Shown in pieces: positions 18,278 to 27,869 of a stretch of DNA of 64,000 bases. Numbering within the stretch: position 1 is the first letter of the stretch; every line of letters begins with the position of its first letter. Below the pieces are notes generated by a model, which worked only from the letters and a program-made list of their open reading frames with translations, was not told the origin of the DNA and made no database searches. The position numbers were made by a program, and so were the translations under genes. The DNA comes from Litchfieldia stipae (GTDB lineage Bacteria > Bacillota > Bacilli > Bacillales > Bacillaceae_L), in assembly GCF_014837155.1 (NCBI RefSeq), contig NZ_JACYHA010000003.1, positions 248,001 through 312,000 on the forward strand, given 5' to 3'.

Positions 18278-19243
18278 TTGCAACGTTTTCTGAAATGGTT
18301 TGCAGTTCTAACAACAATTGGAATGCTATTTGTATTATTAGGTGGTGCACTTGTTACAAAAACTGAATCCGGTGCTGGTTGTGGAGATTCTTGGCCACTT
18401 TGCCATGGTGAACTAGTTCCTTCTAATATCACGCCAGAGCTAGTAATTGAATTAAGTCATCGAGTGGTATCAGGTGGAGTCGGAATGATGGTTTTAATTT
18501 TGTCAATTTGGGCTTACAAAGCAATTGGACAGGTTAGAGAGGTTAAATTTTTATCATTTATTTCTTTTACTTTTCTTTTATTACAAGGATTAATTGGAGC
18601 AGCAGCAGTTGTTTGGGGACAATCGGATGCGATTCTAGCACTTCATTTTGGTATTTCACTGATTTCATTTGCTTCTGTATTTCTTCTCACTTTACTAATC
18701 TTTGAAATTGATCTGAAATTCAATATAGATACGGTCAAGATTGATAAAGGGATGTTATATCATATATATGGTATTACCATTTATAGTTTTATTGTTGTTT
18801 ATTCAGGAGCTTTTGTAAGGCATAAGAATGCGAGCTTAGCATGCCCTGATTGGCCAGTTTGTAACTTTGATCAACCTGGTTTACCGACAACCTCATATGA
18901 GTGGATTCAAATGGGGCACCGTTTTGCTGCAGGATTAATTTTCATATGGAACATTATCGCACTTATATATGCAATAAAAAAATACAAACAACAGCCAGTG
19001 ATTTATTGGAGCTGGATGATATGCGGAATTTTAGTCACTTTACAAGTCATTTCAGGAGCAACGATTGTATATACAAACCTTAATTTATTTGTAGCACTTT
19101 CCCACGCGCTATTTATTTCCTGCTTGTTCGGTGTTTTAAGTTACTTGATGCTTATTGCTTCAAGGTATAAATCTAGAACACAAACAACGAAAACTGATAT
19201 TAACAAAACTGATAAGGATAGCGATCCTCCAATTCATTCCTAA
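18278..19243 (+). CDS. ctaA: Heme A synthase CtaA
   Basis: It converts heme O to heme A. A 321-residue protein with eight helices in two halves. Each half has its histidine sites ([10 protein letters not shown] and [16 protein letters not shown] and LSHALFIS). The paired cysteine loops [10 protein letters not shown] and CPDWPVCNF are the Bacillus-type disulfides. Start choice: TTG 18278 after AAGGTGG gives the family N-terminus; GTG codons at 18269 and 18275 overlap or crowd the SD. Confidence 0.95.
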   Translation: MQRFLKWFAVLTTIGMLFVLLGGALVTKTESGAGCGDSWPLCHGELVPSNITPELVIELSHRVVSGGVGMMVLILSIWAYKAIGQVREVKFLSFISFTFLLLQGLIGAAAVVWGQSDAILALHFGISLISFASVFLLTLLIFEIDLKFNIDTVKIDKGMLYHIYGITIYSFIVVYSGAFVRHKNASLACPDWPVCNFDQPGLPTTSYEWIQMGHRFAAGLIFIWNIIALIYAIKKYKQQPVIYWSWMICGILVTLQVISGATIVYTNLNLFVALSHALFISCLFGVLSYLMLIASRYKSRTQTTKTDINKTDKDSDPPIHS

Positions 19244-19255
19244 ATAGATAAATCA

Positions 19256-19307
19256 AAAAAGTGCCAGTGATCACATTCTAACCTACATGTGGTCACTGGC
19301 ACTTTTT
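19256..19307. terminator. Bidirectional terminator between ctaA and ftsW
   Basis: A 21-bp stem, AAAAAGTGCCAGTGATCACAT (19256-19276) / its complement (19287-19307) with one G-U pair, A/T tracts at both ends, between converging genes. Confidence 0.93.
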
Positions 19308-19328
19308 ACTACTCATTTAACAGACAGT

Positions 19329-20537
19329 TTAATGAGTACTATATTTAGAGTTGAATTTTGGTTGTTGATGCACTACTTTTTCCTTTGCCTTGTGAGAATA
19401 ATTCGCTTCATAGTTCACAAACATTGAGATATTTACGAGTACTCCCATTGAAAGAAGTAACAAAATCAATGAAGATCCACCATAACTAATAAATGGTAAT
19501 GTAACACCTGTAATTGGAATTAATCCAGTTAGACCACCTAGATTAATGAATGCTTGTATTCCTAGCATCGAAGAAATACCAATAGCAAGAAGACTCCCAA
19601 AAGGATCCTCACACTTCCTCGCAATGAGGAATCCCCTAAGGATGATAAATAATAGTAACAATAACACAAACATTACACCGATAATTCCTAATTCTTCTGC
19701 AACCACTGCCATGATGAAATCAGTGTGTGCTTCAGGTAAGTAACCAAACTTCTGTACACTTTGTCCCAATCCTAAACCACTGAATCCTCCTGAGCCTAAT
19801 GCAATATAAGAATTAACTAAGTGAAAACCGTGATCATCGACAGTTTCAAAAGGATCAATAAATCCTTGAAATCGCCCAAGTCTTTCTTCTGTTACGAAAT
19901 CATCGTATTTCATCATAACAAAAGGCGACATAACCCCTACTGTAATCGCACCAAGTAATACTAACTTCATGATACTCTTCATTCCCATGCCTGAGCATAA
20001 TATCATAGTAAGAGCGATCATCCCTATAATAAACGCCGTTCCAAGGTCAGGTTGAAACGCAACAAAACCACAAATGACCATTGTAAATAAGATTGGTGGC
20101 ATGACTGCCTTATCAAATTGATCGATATAAGATTGTTTCTTTGAGTACACAGCTGCTAAGTATATTATCACACTTAATTTAGCAAATTCAGAAGGCTGAA
20201 TTCCCCTCGTTCCTAACATCAACCAGCTTTGTGCATTATTTGCAGTGTGTCCAAACACATATACCACTATCAGCATCCCTATTGAAAATAAAACAATGGA
20301 AATCAACATCTTAGAATAAGAATATGCCTTATACGGAAAAACCATAGTTGCTAGGAAGCCGACAAATCCAAGCATAAGGGATAATCTTTGTCGATCAAAG
20401 AAAAAGGTTGGATTACTAAATTTAGTTGCTGCTAGAACCATACTAGAACTGTATACCATGACTAGTCCAAATAAACAAAGTAAACAAACTGCTATTATTA
20501 ATGGATAATCATAAGATCTTATTATTTTCTTTAACAT
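19329..20537 (-). CDS. ftsW: FtsW, peptidoglycan glycosyltransferase of the SEDS family
   Basis: A 402-residue, ten-helix SEDS polymerase that builds septal peptidoglycan from lipid II with a partner class B penicillin-binding protein. Conserved features include QPSEFAKL, FQPDLGTAFI, RFQGFIDPF, AEELGIIG and the C-terminal TLPFISYGGSS. The soluble tail is basic and short. It starts at ATG 20537. In B. subtilis pycA lies between this gene and ctaA; here only the terminator does. Confidence 0.95.
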   Translation of the reverse strand: MLKKIIRSYDYPLIIAVCLLCLFGLVMVYSSSMVLAATKFSNPTFFFDRQRLSLMLGFVGFLATMVFPYKAYSYSKMLISIVLFSIGMLIVVYVFGHTANNAQSWLMLGTRGIQPSEFAKLSVIIYLAAVYSKKQSYIDQFDKAVMPPILFTMVICGFVAFQPDLGTAFIIGMIALTMILCSGMGMKSIMKLVLLGAITVGVMSPFVMMKYDDFVTEERLGRFQGFIDPFETVDDHGFHLVNSYIALGSGGFSGLGLGQSVQKFGYLPEAHTDFIMAVVAEELGIIGVMFVLLLLLFIILRGFLIARKCEDPFGSLLAIGISSMLGIQAFINLGGLTGLIPITGVTLPFISYGGSSLILLLLSMGVLVNISMFVNYEANYSHKAKEKVVHQQPKFNSKYSTH

Positions 20538-20624
20538 ATAATCATCGCCTCAACATTTTAAAGAATCAATATAAACATTTTACTATACTTTTTCGATTTT
20601 ATATTTATTTATCCTGCAATTATC

Positions 20625-20660
20625 AAATAAAAAAACTCAAACCATACATTAGTTTGAGTT
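20625..20660 (-). terminator. Terminator of ylaN
   Basis: Stem AACTCAAAC (20634-20642) / GTTTGAGTT (20652-20660) with a T-rich tract on the minus strand, 8 bases after the ylaN stop. Confidence 0.88.
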
Positions 20661-20667
20661 CATTTGT

Positions 20668-20949
20668 TTATTTTTGAGTTGAAGCATCATGTAATGCAGA
20701 CAGTTCATGTTCTAATGTGTCTAACAAATCTTTTCCTTCAGAAACTTCAATTAAACCTAATCTAACTGCAAAATCTATTTCTCTAGATAATCCAAACATT
20801 TGAGTATCTAGAACTTCTTCATATAAAGGACATTGAGGCATTGTTAAATTATCCATTTGCACCTTTATTAGTTTTAATATTTTATCAGCATCAGCCTTTA
20901 ATATAGCATATGCCTTCTCACGATGGTCAATAGCAATCTCAGACGCCAA
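20668..20949 (-). CDS. ylaN: YlaN, iron-linked Fur-interacting protein
   Basis: A 93-residue helical DUF1507 protein. Homologues in B. subtilis and S. aureus (there called Fpa) bind iron and act with Fur in iron homeostasis. The start is TTG 20949 with GGAGGGG 7 bases upstream. [29 protein letters not shown] is the conserved core. It is single, upstream of ftsW and followed by its own terminator. Confidence 0.93.
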   Translation of the reverse strand: MASEIAIDHREKAYAILKADADKILKLIKVQMDNLTMPQCPLYEEVLDTQMFGLSREIDFAVRLGLIEVSEGKDLLDTLEHELSALHDASTQK

Positions 20950-21157
20950 GTTTAAACCCCTCCGTTCACGAGCGATTACCTAATCTATCTATAAATTTTA
21001 ACCCTAATATAGTAAAAAAGCAAGGAAATTCAATCAATTTGTCATTGCTTTTGCTACAAGAATGAAGGACTGATAAGACAAGTAACTAAGAGATACGATG
21101 ATTTATGTGACAAATACACATTATATCTTTATACTTTAGGAGAAAGGTGGGGATTTT

Positions 21158-21655
21158 TTGGAGTCTATTATTTTACTGACAGGAAATGTGAAATATAATA
21201 TCACACTTGACCCTGGTGTGTGGATTTTTGATGATCGTAGGGTAGATCTTACTACATATTTTGATGCCCAAAAGCAGACTGAAGACCAGCTTGAAAAATA
21301 CACAAAAGAGGTTTCAGCACACTGGGACAGAGAGATAAAAGAAGGTGCAATCGTACCTCCAACGAAGCAATCAGAAAAAAAATATAAAAAAGAACAAATT
21401 CTCACAGGAACATTCGGTATTCCTTTTCACGATTTTCTAAAACATTCTTCTCCTGCTGAAAATGCTGAAAGCTTAAAAATCATTACAGATCAAGAACCAG
21501 TAATTATTCCAATAAACAAAGCTTATGACGCGATACTCGGATTTTCTCTCAAAGGTAAACCTTTAAGAGAGGATGGACCAGTACATTTTTATTATGGTGA
21601 TGGATCTAATCGTGATAATCCGATTAAAAACATCTCTGAATTTATTATTGAATAA
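21158..21655 (+). CDS. ylaL: YlaL-like protein
   Basis: A 165-residue soluble protein that I match by position and content to YlaL of Bacillus, function unknown (some annotations call it a peptidyl-prolyl isomerase, which I cannot confirm). The N-terminal part is beta-rich (YNITLDPGVWIFDDRRVDL), the middle is charged and helical, and a HFYYGDGSNRDNP motif lies near the end. The start is TTG 21158 after AGGTGGGG. It converges with ylaK. Confidence 0.75.
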   Translation: MESIILLTGNVKYNITLDPGVWIFDDRRVDLTTYFDAQKQTEDQLEKYTKEVSAHWDREIKEGAIVPPTKQSEKKYKKEQILTGTFGIPFHDFLKHSSPAENAESLKIITDQEPVIIPINKAYDAILGFSLKGKPLREDGPVHFYYGDGSNRDNPIKNISEFIIE

Positions 21656-21672
21656 TTCCTAGCAACTTAGGG

Positions 21673-21707
21673 GGTCACCTTCACCCATAGTGGAAATGAA
21701 GGTGACC
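21673..21707. terminator. Bidirectional terminator between ylaL and ylaK
   Basis: Stem GGTCACCTTCA (21673-21683) / TGAAGGTGACC (21697-21707), between converging stop codons. Confidence 0.8.
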
Positions 21708-21717
21708 TCCCGCTTTT

Positions 21718-23046
21718 CTATAACAGATCGGCTGCCAATTGAGCCAATCCTGACCGTTCTCCCTTTATTAATCGAATATGACCAGCTATCTTCTGCTCTT
21801 TAAATTTCTCTACTACATAGGTTAAGCCATTATTGTATTCATCTAAATATGGATGATCTATTTGCTCTGGATCTCCCATTAATACAATTTTGCTCTTTTC
21901 GCCTACTCTTGTCAAAATCGTTTTCACTTCATGTTTCGTTAAATTTTGAGCTTCATCAATAATAATAAATTGTTCCGGGATACTTCTTCCTCGAATATAT
22001 GTTAATGCCTCAACTTCAATGGAACCCATTCCCGCAAGAATCGCATCAAGCTCTCCTGGCTTCTTTGTATTAAATAGATACTCAAGATTATCAAAAATGG
22101 GTTGCATCCATGGTCTAAGCTTTTCTTCTTTTTCACCAGGTAAGAAGCCAAGATCCTTACCAACTGGCACGATTGGTCTTGCCACTAACAATTTTTTATA
22201 TTCACCCAAATCCTCAGTTTGCATTAACCCTGCTGCAAGTGCTAAAAGGGTTTTTCCTGTCCCTGCCTTACCGATCAATGTCACTAATGGAATATCTTTT
22301 CTTAATAGTAATTCAAACGCCATTGTTTGCTGCGCATTTCTAGATCTGATACCCCAAATATGTTCATGGTTAAAGATAAGCTTCCGTACCTTTTTCCCTG
22401 TTGCATCAATCACTCCAATGGCTGATGCTGAGCCACCTAGTGAATCTTTCATCACAATAAATTGATTTGGATAAAATGGATGGTTTGCTAATTCGGTTAC
22501 ATTAAGCTCACCCTTTTCATAAAACCTATTTAGCAAATCATTATTGATATAGAGTTCTAGCAACCCCGTATAAATATGATCAACCTCTACAACACGATCA
22601 CTTAAAAAATCCTCTGCCTGTAAGCCAAGGGCATCCGCCTTTACTCTCACTAATGCATCCTTACTAACAAGGATGACTTCTCTTCCATTTTCCATTGCCT
22701 GTTCTTCAAGAGATAAATTCTTTGCTACAGCTAGGATCCGATTATCATTTGTTTTTTCAACGAAAATTTCCTGCAATTGATGGAAAGATCGATGGTTTAA
22801 TTCAATTCTAAGAACACCACCATTTTCCAAAGGAATTTTTTCATGTAATTTACCTGTTTGCCTCATATTATCAATCAATTTCGAAACTTGTCTTGCATTT
22901 CTTCCTATTTCATCCATATAACGCTTTTTTGAATCCACTTCCTCTAGCACAACCGCTGGAATGACAACCTCATTATCCTCGAATGAAAAAATAGACCTCG
23001 GATCTTGCAATAATACATTCGTATCCAATACATAAATTTTACTCAA
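21718..23046 (-). CDS. ylaK: YlaK, PIN-PhoH family ATPase
   Basis: A 442-residue protein with an N-terminal PIN nuclease-like domain (residues 1-150: YVLDTNVLL with the first Asp at 8, EEVDSKKRYMDEIGRNAR, then SKDALVRVKADALG) and a C-terminal PhoH ATPase. Walker A is GKAGTGKT at 259-266 and Walker B is FIIIDEAQN. It is probably an RNA helicase/nuclease. The frame is open 86 codons further, but TTG 23046 has a G-rich SD 7 bases away and starts exactly at the family SKIYVLDTN. Confidence 0.92.
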   Translation of the reverse strand: MSKIYVLDTNVLLQDPRSIFSFEDNEVVIPAVVLEEVDSKKRYMDEIGRNARQVSKLIDNMRQTGKLHEKIPLENGGVLRIELNHRSFHQLQEIFVEKTNDNRILAVAKNLSLEEQAMENGREVILVSKDALVRVKADALGLQAEDFLSDRVVEVDHIYTGLLELYINNDLLNRFYEKGELNVTELANHPFYPNQFIVMKDSLGGSASAIGVIDATGKKVRKLIFNHEHIWGIRSRNAQQTMAFELLLRKDIPLVTLIGKAGTGKTLLALAAGLMQTEDLGEYKKLLVARPIVPVGKDLGFLPGEKEEKLRPWMQPIFDNLEYLFNTKKPGELDAILAGMGSIEVEALTYIRGRSIPEQFIIIDEAQNLTKHEVKTILTRVGEKSKIVLMGDPEQIDHPYLDEYNNGLTYVVEKFKEQKIAGHIRLIKGERSGLAQLAADLL

Positions 23047-23288
23047 ACTTTCGCCCCCTACTCCGACTTTTTTTTCTGTATTTAAGGGTGAAATAGAAGT
23101 CCATCTAACTTCTAGGCTGCCTTTGCTGCTCCTATCATGAGGGAGCTGATTATGTTGAACGGACGGACTATTGATAAAAATATATGTAAACATGCATAAA
23201 GATAGAAGAAATATTAAACAATAAAAAAGAAAAATATTAAGATTGGCGAACTTATAAAAAATAAAACAAAGATATGAGGTGGGATTTT

Positions 23289-23885
23289 GTGAAGAAATTA
23301 CCAATCCTTTTTATTATGAGTATGATGCTGTTAGCCGGCTGTGGTAACAACCAAAACGAAGCGAATGAGGATCAAGATGATCGAATTCAGGTACAAAACA
23401 CGACCAATCAGAATGTAGATCGAAAAACTGGACAAGAAATTGCAGCTCATTTAGTTGAGCTAGCATCAAGTATTCCCGAGGTAAATGATGCCACTGCCGT
23501 TGTCCTTGGGAAATTCGCAGTAGTGGGTATCGATGTGAACGCTAAATTAGATCGCTCAAGAGTAGAATCCATTAAATACTCTGTCGCAGAAAGTTTAAAA
23601 CATGATCCTTATGGCGCGAATGCAGTAGTTATAGCTGATGCAGACACTGTAGAACGATTACGTCAAATGGGAAAAGAAATTCAAGATGGTAGACCTGTAG
23701 TTGGAATTCTCGATGAATTAGCACAAATTATCGGAAGAATAATGCCTGATATCCCAAGTGATATCATAAATAACGAAAATGTAGATTCGACTGAAACAAA
23801 TAATAATCAGCTTGACAAAAAGAGTGAAAAAGAGCTAGAAAAAGAGCAGCAAGATCAATCGAACCACCATAAGAATGATCAATAA
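23289..23885 (+). CDS. ylaJ: YlaJ, YhcN/YlaJ-family sporulation lipoprotein
   Basis: A 198-residue lipoprotein (lipobox LLAGC within a short signal peptide). It carries the YhcN/YlaJ domain (about 45-150) with EVNDATAVVLGKFAVVGIDVNAKLD and DPYGANAVVIADAD, then a charged Q/N/K-rich tail. The family is found in the spore inner membrane or germination apparatus. GTG 23289 is chosen because GAGGTGGG lies 5 bases before it. It is divergent from ylaK. Confidence 0.9.
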   Translation: MKKLPILFIMSMMLLAGCGNNQNEANEDQDDRIQVQNTTNQNVDRKTGQEIAAHLVELASSIPEVNDATAVVLGKFAVVGIDVNAKLDRSRVESIKYSVAESLKHDPYGANAVVIADADTVERLRQMGKEIQDGRPVVGILDELAQIIGRIMPDIPSDIINNENVDSTETNNNQLDKKSEKELEKEQQDQSNHHKNDQ

Positions 23886-23904
23886 AAGACGGATATAAAA
23901 AGAT

Positions 23905-23949
23905 GAAGGTACTATTTAATCTCGGGAAATCAGATTAAATAGTACCTTC
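23905..23949. terminator. Bidirectional terminator after ylaJ
   Basis: A perfect 18-bp stem, GAAGGTACTATTTAATCT (23905-23922) paired with 23932-23949, between converging genes and followed by a pyrimidine-rich tract on the plus strand. Confidence 0.9.
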
Positions 23950-23959
23950 CCTCTTCTTT

Positions 23960-24415
23960 TTAGCCTTTTTTTAACGCTGCCATCACTTGGTTATCAAGCT
24001 TCGCAGCAGCAAGGGCATCATATGTTTTCTCATAAACGGGTTCTAAAGAAATTTTTGACCCATAGAACATGACATCTCTCACTTCATTTATTTCTAATTT
24101 TGCAACTGACAATTTCAAAGGAACTTCTTCTAGTGTCTCTTGTATAATAGTCGCCTTCCCACTAATAGAGTAAATCGAATCATTTGCAATCATCGTAATA
24201 ACAACATGATGATTACCTTCGACGTTCTTAACGATTTTAGATCGACTATCCACTGCGAACAGCACATGTCTTTCATCTGAGGCGTATACCCAAGAAATCG
24301 CATTGACATTCGGACCTCCCGTTAAATGATCAACGGTCGATATCGTCACTAATCGCTCCTTTTGTAAGTATGCTTTCAAAGGTTCTATTAAATGATCCTC
24401 TACTTGATTGGCCAT
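23960..24415 (-). CDS. Pyridoxamine 5'-phosphate oxidase-like split-barrel protein
   Basis: A 151-residue flavin-binding split-barrel (PNPOx-like) protein. The segments RLVTISTVDHLTGGPNVNAISWVYASDERHV and SRSKIVKNVEGNHHVVITM show the fold's FMN-binding strands. It may act as an FMN-dependent reductase or be a binding protein; no substrate can be assigned. The ATG has GAGGGAT upstream. It sits between ylaJ and ylaI, a place where I do not recall a B. subtilis counterpart. Confidence 0.8.
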   Translation of the reverse strand: MANQVEDHLIEPLKAYLQKERLVTISTVDHLTGGPNVNAISWVYASDERHVLFAVDSRSKIVKNVEGNHHVVITMIANDSIYSISGKATIIQETLEEVPLKLSVAKLEINEVRDVMFYGSKISLEPVYEKTYDALAAAKLDNQVMAALKKG

Positions 24416-24558
24416 AAATATCCCTCCAATGTTTTTATACTAATCATACCCTTTCTTTCTTTCATATGAAAGTGGTTTAAATCAAAATCATGTTTTGTTA
24501 AATAATCTATCATGTTATACTTTAGCTAGTATTATTTACCAAGAAAGAGGAGCTCAAA

Positions 24559-24759
24559 ATGAGAGTAAAATGTGTGATTTGTGATAAAATCGAAAATATA
24601 AAAGATGAATCAAGTATAGCCAAGCGTTTAAGAAACCGTCCTATTCATACGTACATGTGCTCTGATTGTAATGAAAGAATTGAGCAACGGACGAAAGAGA
24701 GAATCGACACAGGAAACTTCAAGCTTTATCGAAAAAAACAAACAGAGGAAGATTGGTAA
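24559..24759 (+). CDS. ylaI: YlaI, zinc-binding DUF2197 protein
   Basis: A 66-residue protein with two CxxC pairs (C5/C8 and C34/C37) separated by a basic helix, a treble-clef or ribbon zinc site. Its role is unknown. The ATG is spaced well from GAGGAGC. It is a single gene ending at a bidirectional hairpin. Confidence 0.92.
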   Translation: MRVKCVICDKIENIKDESSIAKRLRNRPIHTYMCSDCNERIEQRTKERIDTGNFKLYRKKQTEEDW

Positions 24760-24780
24760 AATAATTACTCCCTCTATTAA

Positions 24781-24814
24781 AAAATAAACCAAGTCTGCAC
24801 TTGGTTTATTTTTT
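24781..24814. terminator. Bidirectional terminator after ylaI
   Basis: Stem AAAATAAACCAAGT (24781-24794) / ACTTGGTTTATTTT (24799-24812) with a CTGC loop and A/T runs on both sides. It touches the stop codon of the converging gene. Confidence 0.9.
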
Positions 24815-25100
24815 ATTCGTAATTTATATACTTCTCTGGCTCACCTTTAATTTGATCATGCATAACATCGATCAATTCGATTGGAAATCTTGATTTTTTC
24901 TCTTCGCCTTGATGCATATAAGTCACATAGTAAAAAGGTTCTTCCTTCCTAATATGTACTCTACTAACACCATGATCTTCGAAAACAATCTTCTCAAACA
25001 TTTCATATGTTTCAATCGCAGCATGATCATCAGGTCTAGCCTCTGCTACCACTTTAATCGTTAACCAATTATACAGCGCATCTTGAATAGAATTTACCAT
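24813..25100 (-). CDS. Conserved hypothetical protein next to ylaH
   Basis: A 95-residue acidic soluble protein that I do not recognise. It starts MVNSIQDALYNWLTIKVVAEARPDDHAAIE and has a strand pattern ending FYYVTYMHQGEEKKSRFPIELI. There is no membrane segment, signal or cysteine motif. It is 14 bases downstream of ylaH on the same strand, so probably co-transcribed. Confidence 0.75.
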   Translation of the reverse strand: MVNSIQDALYNWLTIKVVAEARPDDHAAIETYEMFEKIVFEDHGVSRVHIRKEEPFYYVTYMHQGEEKKSRFPIELIDVMHDQIKGEPEKYINYE

Positions 25101-25114
25101 GTTTCATCACATCC

Positions 25115-25432
25115 CTATTCTACAGGAGGTACACTTTGTTTTTTCGATTGATATAGACGAATCTTATAAATGATTAAAATAAGAGCCGCTACTACAAGTC
25201 CTTCTGTTATTGGCAGAAAAATAGCTAAGAAAGTCAATAGCGTACATCCAAACCCTAAAAACAAATAAATTATCACCGATTTTAAAATAGGAAGCTTTTG
25301 AGCAAAACCTAATTTATAAACTAAAATCGATAATCCAAAAATAGTTAAATAGAGAAACCACATATTTAAAGTTGAGTTTTCATCTACTTTATACAAACTA
25401 GCAAAAAAGGATAAGTGCTCACTTATATCCAA
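25115..25432 (-). CDS. ylaH: YlaH-like membrane protein
   Basis: A 105-residue protein with three hydrophobic segments (about 24-42, 49-71, 75-92) and the motif [26 protein letters not shown] of the YlaH-like family. Function unknown. The tail is basic and proline-ended. It lies downstream of typA, separated by a terminator, as in B. subtilis. Confidence 0.9.
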   Translation of the reverse strand: MDISEHLSFFASLYKVDENSTLNMWFLYLTIFGLSILVYKLGFAQKLPILKSVIIYLFLGFGCTLLTFLAIFLPITEGLVVAALILIIYKIRLYQSKKQSVPPVE

Positions 25433-25496
25433 TGGAAAACCCCTCCTTATATAGTAACCGTACCAAAAAGTGATAGCGATAACAAGTCCTTATTCA

Positions 25497-25530
25497 AGAA
25501 AAAAGGAGAGAATTGATCCTCTCCTTTTTA
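25497..25530 (-). terminator. Terminator of typA
   Basis: Stem AAAAGGAGAG (25501-25510) / CTCTCCTTTT (25519-25528), 10 bases past the typA stop, with six T on the minus strand. Confidence 0.9.
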
Positions 25531-25539
25531 TATCAATTT

Positions 25540-27390
25540 TTATGAATTTGTTTGTGCAAGCTTCTTTCTCTTTGCAGCCTTTTCACGTTCATTCTTATCA
25601 AGAATTTTTTTACGTAAACGGATAGACTCTGGTGTAATTTCACAATATTCATCTTCATTTAGATACTCTAATGATTGCTCTAAAGACATTAGACGTGGTT
25701 TTTTCATACTCACTGTCTGATCCTTATTCGCAGAACGAATATTTGTTGCTTGCTTCATCTTACAAACGTTAACAACAAGATCATTTTCACGGTTATGTTC
25801 TCCAACAATCATACCTTCATATACATCTACACCTGGTTCAATAAAGATAACCCCACGGTCCTCTATCCCCATAATTCCATATGAAGAAGCTTTTCCATTC
25901 TCCATAGATACTAGAACACCCTGACGTCTTCCACCAACTTGACCTTGCTGCATTGGTTGGTAGCTATCAAATGTATGATTGATGATTCCATAACCACGTG
26001 TTAGCGATAGGAATTCTGTTGAATAACCAATAAGTCCTCTTGCAGGTACCATGAAGATTAAGCGAACTTGACCACTACCATTATTGATCATGTCAACCAT
26101 TTCACCTTTACGTGCACCAATTGACTCCATAATTGCTCCAGTATGCTCTTCTGGAACGTCAATTTGTACGCGTTCTACAGGCTCACAGCGTACTCCATCG
26201 ATTTCTCTAACAATAACCTCTGGCTTAGAAACCTGTAATTCATATCCTTCACGTCTCATATTTTCAATCAATATCGAAAGGTGAAGCTCACCACGACCTG
26301 AAACAACCCAAGCATCTGGTGATTCAGTGTTCTCTACACGTAAACTTACATCTGTTTGTAATTGAGCTCTAAGTCTTTCTTCAATTTTACGAGAAGTAAC
26401 GAATTTACCTTCACGTCCAGCAAATGGACTATTGTTAACCAAGAAAGTCATTTGAAGAGTTGGCTCGTCAATTCGTAAGATTGGAAGGGCATCTTGGTGG
26501 TCAACTGGACAAACTGTTTCACCTACGTTAATATCTTCCATTCCAGAAACAGCAACAAGATCTCCAGATACTGCTTCTTCAATCTCTACTCGCTTCAGTC
26601 CAATAAAACCAAATAGCTTCGAAACTCTAAATTGTTTGACAGTTCCATCAATCTTCATTAAAGCAACCTGTTGTCCTACCTTCATCGTTCCGCGGAAGAC
26701 ACGTCCAATCCCAATTCGTCCCACATAGTCATTATAGTCTAATAATGCTACTTGGAATTGAAGTGGTTCTTCACGATTATCGATTGGAGCTGGAATATTA
26801 TCAACAATCATATCAAATAATGCTTCCATATTGTCATCTTGCTTCTCTGCATTTGTACTTGCAGTTCCATTAATTGCAGAAGCATATACGACAGGGAAAT
26901 CTAATTGCTCTTCTGTTGCATCTAACTCAATGAATAAATCGATTACTTCGTCAACAACCTCAGCAGGTCTAGCGAAATCACGGTCAATTTTGTTAACGAC
27001 AACAATTGGAGTTAAATTCTGTTCTAACGCCTTCTTAAGAACAAAGCGTGTTTGAGGCATTGTCCCTTCATATGCATCAACAACTAAAAGAACTCCATCA
27101 ACCATTTTCATAATACGTTCTACTTCTCCACCAAAATCGGCATGTCCTGGTGTATCCATGATATTAATTCTTGTACCTTTATAATTGATTGCCGTATTTT
27201 TCGCAAGAATGGTAATTCCACGCTCACGCTCAAGATCATTAGAATCCATTGCACGCTCTTCTACCTGCTCATTTGTTCGGAATGTTCCTGATTGGTGTAG
27301 TAGTTTGTCAACTAGCGTAGTTTTTCCGTGGTCAACGTGGGCAATAATCGCGATGTTTCTTATATCATTACGAATGTTCAACCTAGTCAT
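25540..27390 (-). CDS. typA: TypA/BipA ribosome-associated GTPase
   Basis: A 616-residue translational GTPase of the EF-G superfamily that acts on ribosomes under stress, such as cold. The G-domain motifs are [28 protein letters not shown] and [10 protein letters not shown]. Domain II, the alpha/beta domain and the BipA-specific C-terminal domain follow to a basic tail ([17 protein letters not shown]). The ATG follows AGGAGATG. It stands alone, with about 250 bases of upstream DNA in which I see no riboswitch. Confidence 0.97.
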   Translation of the reverse strand: MTRLNIRNDIRNIAIIAHVDHGKTTLVDKLLHQSGTFRTNEQVEERAMDSNDLERERGITILAKNTAINYKGTRINIMDTPGHADFGGEVERIMKMVDGVLLVVDAYEGTMPQTRFVLKKALEQNLTPIVVVNKIDRDFARPAEVVDEVIDLFIELDATEEQLDFPVVYASAINGTASTNAEKQDDNMEALFDMIVDNIPAPIDNREEPLQFQVALLDYNDYVGRIGIGRVFRGTMKVGQQVALMKIDGTVKQFRVSKLFGFIGLKRVEIEEAVSGDLVAVSGMEDINVGETVCPVDHQDALPILRIDEPTLQMTFLVNNSPFAGREGKFVTSRKIEERLRAQLQTDVSLRVENTESPDAWVVSGRGELHLSILIENMRREGYELQVSKPEVIVREIDGVRCEPVERVQIDVPEEHTGAIMESIGARKGEMVDMINNGSGQVRLIFMVPARGLIGYSTEFLSLTRGYGIINHTFDSYQPMQQGQVGGRRQGVLVSMENGKASSYGIMGIEDRGVIFIEPGVDVYEGMIVGEHNRENDLVVNVCKMKQATNIRSANKDQTVSMKKPRLMSLEQSLEYLNEDEYCEITPESIRLRKKILDKNEREKAAKRKKLAQTNS

Positions 27391-27646
27391 CTCCTATATT
27401 TTCTAAATTTAAGTAGACGAATGTAGCTTAAATCTATTTTTGTACGACTTCGAAATGAGGTATTTATAATAAATTCCACACAAAAAGTGGTCCAGATTTT
27501 CAGCTGAAATTTAGTCTAATTAGCAACTTTTTCAATAACTAAAACATTATACCATAAACACACTAGAAAAGATGAATGTTATTTTGTTAAAATAAACATA
27601 GAAAAGTTAATTTAGGATTAACTTTTAGGAAAATGAGGTGTTTTTA

Positions 27647-27832
27647 TTGAAATCAATTAATATTCCTATGCTTATTTTTTCATTAGTTACTGTGTTTTTT
27701 ATGATGGCAATCGGTATATCGGTTGCATTAAGAAGTATTTTAGGTACTATTCTTTCCATACTTGCTGTTATTTTAGTCATGGGATTAGGTTTTGTTACAA
27801 AGAAAAAAATGCGTGAGAAAAGCACCTCTTAA
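27647..27832 (+). CDS. ylaF: YlaF, small membrane protein (DUF5325)
   Basis: A 61-residue protein with two membrane helices (about 5-25 and 30-50) and a basic tail KKKMREKSTS. TTG 27647 is preceded by GAGGTG at 6 bases; the GTG at 27638 would use part of its own SD. A 10-bp inverted repeat, AAAAGTTAAT / ATTAACTTTT at 27602-27626, sits just upstream of the SD and could be an operator or a 5' RNA hairpin. Confidence 0.85.
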   Translation: MKSINIPMLIFSLVTVFFMMAIGISVALRSILGTILSILAVILVMGLGFVTKKKMREKSTS

Positions 27833-27853
27833 ACAAGGCGCTTTTTCCACGCA
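27810..27853. terminator. Bidirectional terminator overlapping the end of ylaF
   Basis: A long imperfect stem, TGCGTG..AAAAGC (27810-27828) / GCTTTTTCCACGCA (27835-27853). The left arm is inside the last codons of ylaF and the right arm ends 17 bases before the yktC stop. Confidence 0.8.
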
Positions 27854-27869
27854 TGAATGTATGTAAGCA

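Noticed and set aside
22019..22465. A 148-codon frame antisense to ylaK
   Set aside because: The opposite strand has the PhoH motifs, the right length and an SD; this frame has none of these.
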